NCBI RefSeq assembly: GCF_011090165.1
Contig: NZ_JAADJT010000008.1
Location: forward strand, 248,001-312,000
DNA length: 64,000 bases
Origin: Duganella aceris
GTDB lineage: Bacteria; Pseudomonadota; Gammaproteobacteria; Burkholderiales; Burkholderiaceae_D
Reading direction: 5' to 3'
Shown: positions 62,261 to 64,000 of the stretch, piece after piece
Numbering within the stretch: the first letter of the stretch is position 1
How the letters are laid out: each line of letters starts with the position of its first letter
The notes under the pieces: generated by a model
Database searches by the model: none
The model's input: the letters and a program-made list of their open reading frames with translations, nothing else
What the model was told of the DNA's origin: nothing
Translations under genes and position numbers: made by a program

Positions 62261-62625
62261 TACTCGTGATCGAAGATAACGCGGCCAACATGAAGCTGGC
62301 CACGCTGCTGCTGGCCAACGACGGGCACGCGGTGCTGTGCGCGGCCGACGCCGAAACCGGGCTGACGCTGGCGCGCCAGCGCCACCCGCAGCTGATCCTG
62401 ATGGACGTTCAGCTGCCGGACATGGACGGCCTGGCGGCGACCGCGCTGCTCAAGCGCGACCCGTTCACCGCCGACATCCCGGTGATCGCGCTGACGGCGA
62501 TGGCCAGCCAGGCCGACCGCGAAAAAAGCCAGGCCGCCGGCTGCGACGCCTACATCGCCAAGCCGCTGCGCTACCGCGACCTTTATGCAACCATAGACGG
62601 CCTGCTTGCAGGCAGGAGCTTATGA
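62251..62625 (+). CDS. Single-domain response regulator (DivK/CheY-like)
   Basis: A 124-aa receiver with all catalytic residues (VIEDN, LMDVQLPDMDG, ALTAMA, AKPLR). The layout, with no output domain and LTAMASQADREKSQAAGCDAYIAKP, in part, is of the DivK type. The ATG at 62251 lies inside the kinase 3-prime end, and its stop overlaps the next gene as ATGA. It probably passes phosphate between the two kinases or to the EAL protein. Confidence 0.9.
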
Positions 62626-64000
62626 ACACCATCGCCAACCGCCGGCGCGACCGCTTGCAGGAACTGGAACGTTTTCGCGGCGCGCTCGACGCCACGGCCG
62701 ACGCCATCATGCTGGTCGACCGCGCCAGCATGCGCTTCATCGACGCCAACGCCACCGCCTGCGCGCTGCTGGGATACACCCGCGATGAACTGTTCGTGCT
62801 CGGACCATCGCAACTGTGCTCGATTCCGGAGGTGTCGCTGGCGCGGGTCTACGACGCGCTGATCGCCGGCGGCGGCCGCGGCCTGACCGAGGCCAGCCTG
62901 CTGTGCAAGGACGGCTCGGGCCTGCAGGTCGAGATGCAGCGCCACGCGGTGGCCGACGGCGACGGCTGGATCATCGTGTTCCTGATGCGCGACATCGGCG
63001 AACGCATCCAGGCGCAGCTCGACCTGAACAACCACACCCAGATGCTGCTGGACGAGGCCACGCGCCAGGCCGCCATCCTCGATGCGCTGCCGGCGCATAT
63101 CGCGATGCTCGACGCCCAAGGGACGGTGCTGTCGCTGAACGCCTCCTGGCGCCGCTTCGGCGAGCACCACGCCTTCGGCATGACCGGCGACGGGGTGGGC
63201 TTGAACTACGCCGAGATCTGCGCCGGCGTCAAGGGCGAAAGCGCGGCGCTGGCGCACCGCGCCTCGGCCGGCATCCGCTCGGTGCTGGACGGCGCGGCGC
63301 CGTGTTTCTCGATGGAGTATGCCTGCCTGGGGCGGCAGGGCCTGTGCTGGTTCCTGATGCAGGTCTCGCCGCTGCTGGCCGGCCAGCCCGGCGGCGCGGT
63401 GGTGATGCACATCGACGTCACGGCGGAGCGCGGCGCCAAGGAGGAGATCCTGCGCCTCAACGCCAGCCTGGAACAGCGCGTCGGCGAGCGTACCGTCGAT
63501 CTGGAGCAGGCGCGCGCCGACGCCGACGCCGCCAACCGCGCCAAGTCCGACTTCCTGGCGGTGATGAGCCACGAGATCCGCACTCCGATGAACGGCGTGA
63601 TCGGCATGATCGAGCTGCTGCAGCAGACCGGCCTGGCCGCGTCGCAGCTGGAGATGGTGGAGTTGATCCGCGAGTCGGCGTTCTCGCTGCTGGCGGTGAT
63701 CGAGGACATCCTCGATTTCTCCAAGATCGAGGCGGGGCGGGTGGAAATCGAAGCGGCGCCGCTGGCGCTGGTGGAATTGGTCGGCAAGATCTGCCGCATG
63801 CTGGAGCCGCTGGCGACCGAGCAGGGCGTGCGCCTGACGCTGGTGGCCGATCCCGGCATCCCGGCGACGCTGCTGGGCGACGAGGCGCGCTTGCGCCAGG
63901 TGCTGGTCAACCTGATCAGCAACGCCATCAAATTCAGCGGCGGCGCCGCGCGCCGGGGCGAGGTGACGGTGCAGCTGCTGCGCCCCGCCGAGGCCGAGGC
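62622..64000 (+). CDS. PAS-PAS sensor histidine kinase (cut by window edge)
   Basis: A partial gene starting at ATG 62622 (overlap ATGA with the preceding receiver) and open to the window end, at least 459 residues. It has an N-terminal PAS domain (residues about 20-130), a second PAS (about 145-280), a linker with a predicted coiled coil (LNASLEQRVGERTVDLEQARAD, in part), HisKA with MSHEIRTPMNGVIGM (H about residue 316) and the start of a HATPase (RQVLVNLISNAIKFSG). The style of the kinase core is that of hybrid BarA/RpfC-like kinases, so receiver domains may follow beyond the edge. Confidence 0.9.
   Translation, partial: MNTIANRRRDRLQELERFRGALDATADAIMLVDRASMRFIDANATACALLGYTRDELFVLGPSQLCSIPEVSLARVYDALIAGGGRGLTEASLLCKDGSGLQVEMQRHAVADGDGWIIVFLMRDIGERIQAQLDLNNHTQMLLDEATRQAAILDALPAHIAMLDAQGTVLSLNASWRRFGEHHAFGMTGDGVGLNYAEICAGVKGESAALAHRASAGIRSVLDGAAPCFSMEYACLGRQGLCWFLMQVSPLLAGQPGGAVVMHIDVTAERGAKEEILRLNASLEQRVGERTVDLEQARADADAANRAKSDFLAVMSHEIRTPMNGVIGMIELLQQTGLAASQLEMVELIRESAFSLLAVIEDILDFSKIEAGRVEIEAAPLALVELVGKICRMLEPLATEQGVRLTLVADPGIPATLLGDEARLRQVLVNLISNAIKFSGGAARRGEVTVQLLRPAEAE

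Overview
The window is GC-rich DNA, densely packed with genes, and has the look of a soil or plant-associated betaproteobacterium. The best guess is Oxalobacteraceae (Duganella/Massilia/Janthinobacterium-like). This rests on gene content: four TonB-dependent receptors, an oxidative (Weimberg-type) xylose operon, many overlapping regulatory proteins and a PafA-type phosphatase. It is an inference, not a database match. No rRNA, tRNA, insertion sequence, phage gene or CRISPR array was seen.

Layout. 33-800: a degenerate 50-bp tandem repeat array. 855-6791 (minus): a TonB receptor followed by an ABC ATPase and two DUF3526-type permeases, behind a promoter embedded in two palindromes; upstream lies a Tat-exported class V aminotransferase (6916-8211). 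8365-14040: a Gfo/Idh/MocA sugar dehydrogenase, an MFS pump with a LysR regulator that share a promoter motif, a secreted cupin, an MHS-family symporter and an unknown 154-aa protein. 14423-23355 (plus): a gluconate-centred polysaccharide locus (gluconokinase, large TonB receptor, GntP permease, secreted beta-helix/propeller protein, esterase), preceded by two LacI-type operators. 23357-25029: small proteins and a Crp/Fnr regulator with a hairpin-rich leader. 25185-29202: TonB receptor, desaturase and a cytoplasmic PhnD-like protein. 29199-32483: sulfur genes (orphan SsuA-like protein, cysteine dioxygenase, four-domain rhodanese). 32632-34350: chemoreceptor. 34366-39228 (minus): an overlapping operon of M1 peptidase, DUF6702 and TonB receptor. 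39698-40225: a broken alpha/beta hydrolase. 40342-41868: carboxylesterase. 41898-53990: LacI regulator and the xylose operon xylX-B-C-D-F-G-H plus a Tat-exported GH3 glycosidase. 53971-56832: membrane protein, TetR, CheY-like protein, MFS pump. 56921-58621: PafA-like phosphatase with a Pho box. 58873-64000: an EAL/receiver/histidine-kinase cluster of five overlapping genes, the last cut by the window edge.

How it fits together. The strongest metabolic story is xylose. A GH3 enzyme releases pentose, XylFGH imports it, and XylB (dehydrogenase), XylC (lactonase), XylD (xylonate dehydratase) and XylX (2-keto-3-deoxyxylonate dehydratase) carry it to alpha-ketoglutarate semialdehyde. The final dehydrogenase is not in the window. 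The operator in front of xylX shares a 10-base core with one in front of the gluconate locus 29 kb away, suggesting that one LacI protein, or two close relatives, controls both. The less characterised parts are the receptor/exporter operon at 855-6791, the gluconate locus, the M1/DUF6702/TonB operon and the repeat array.
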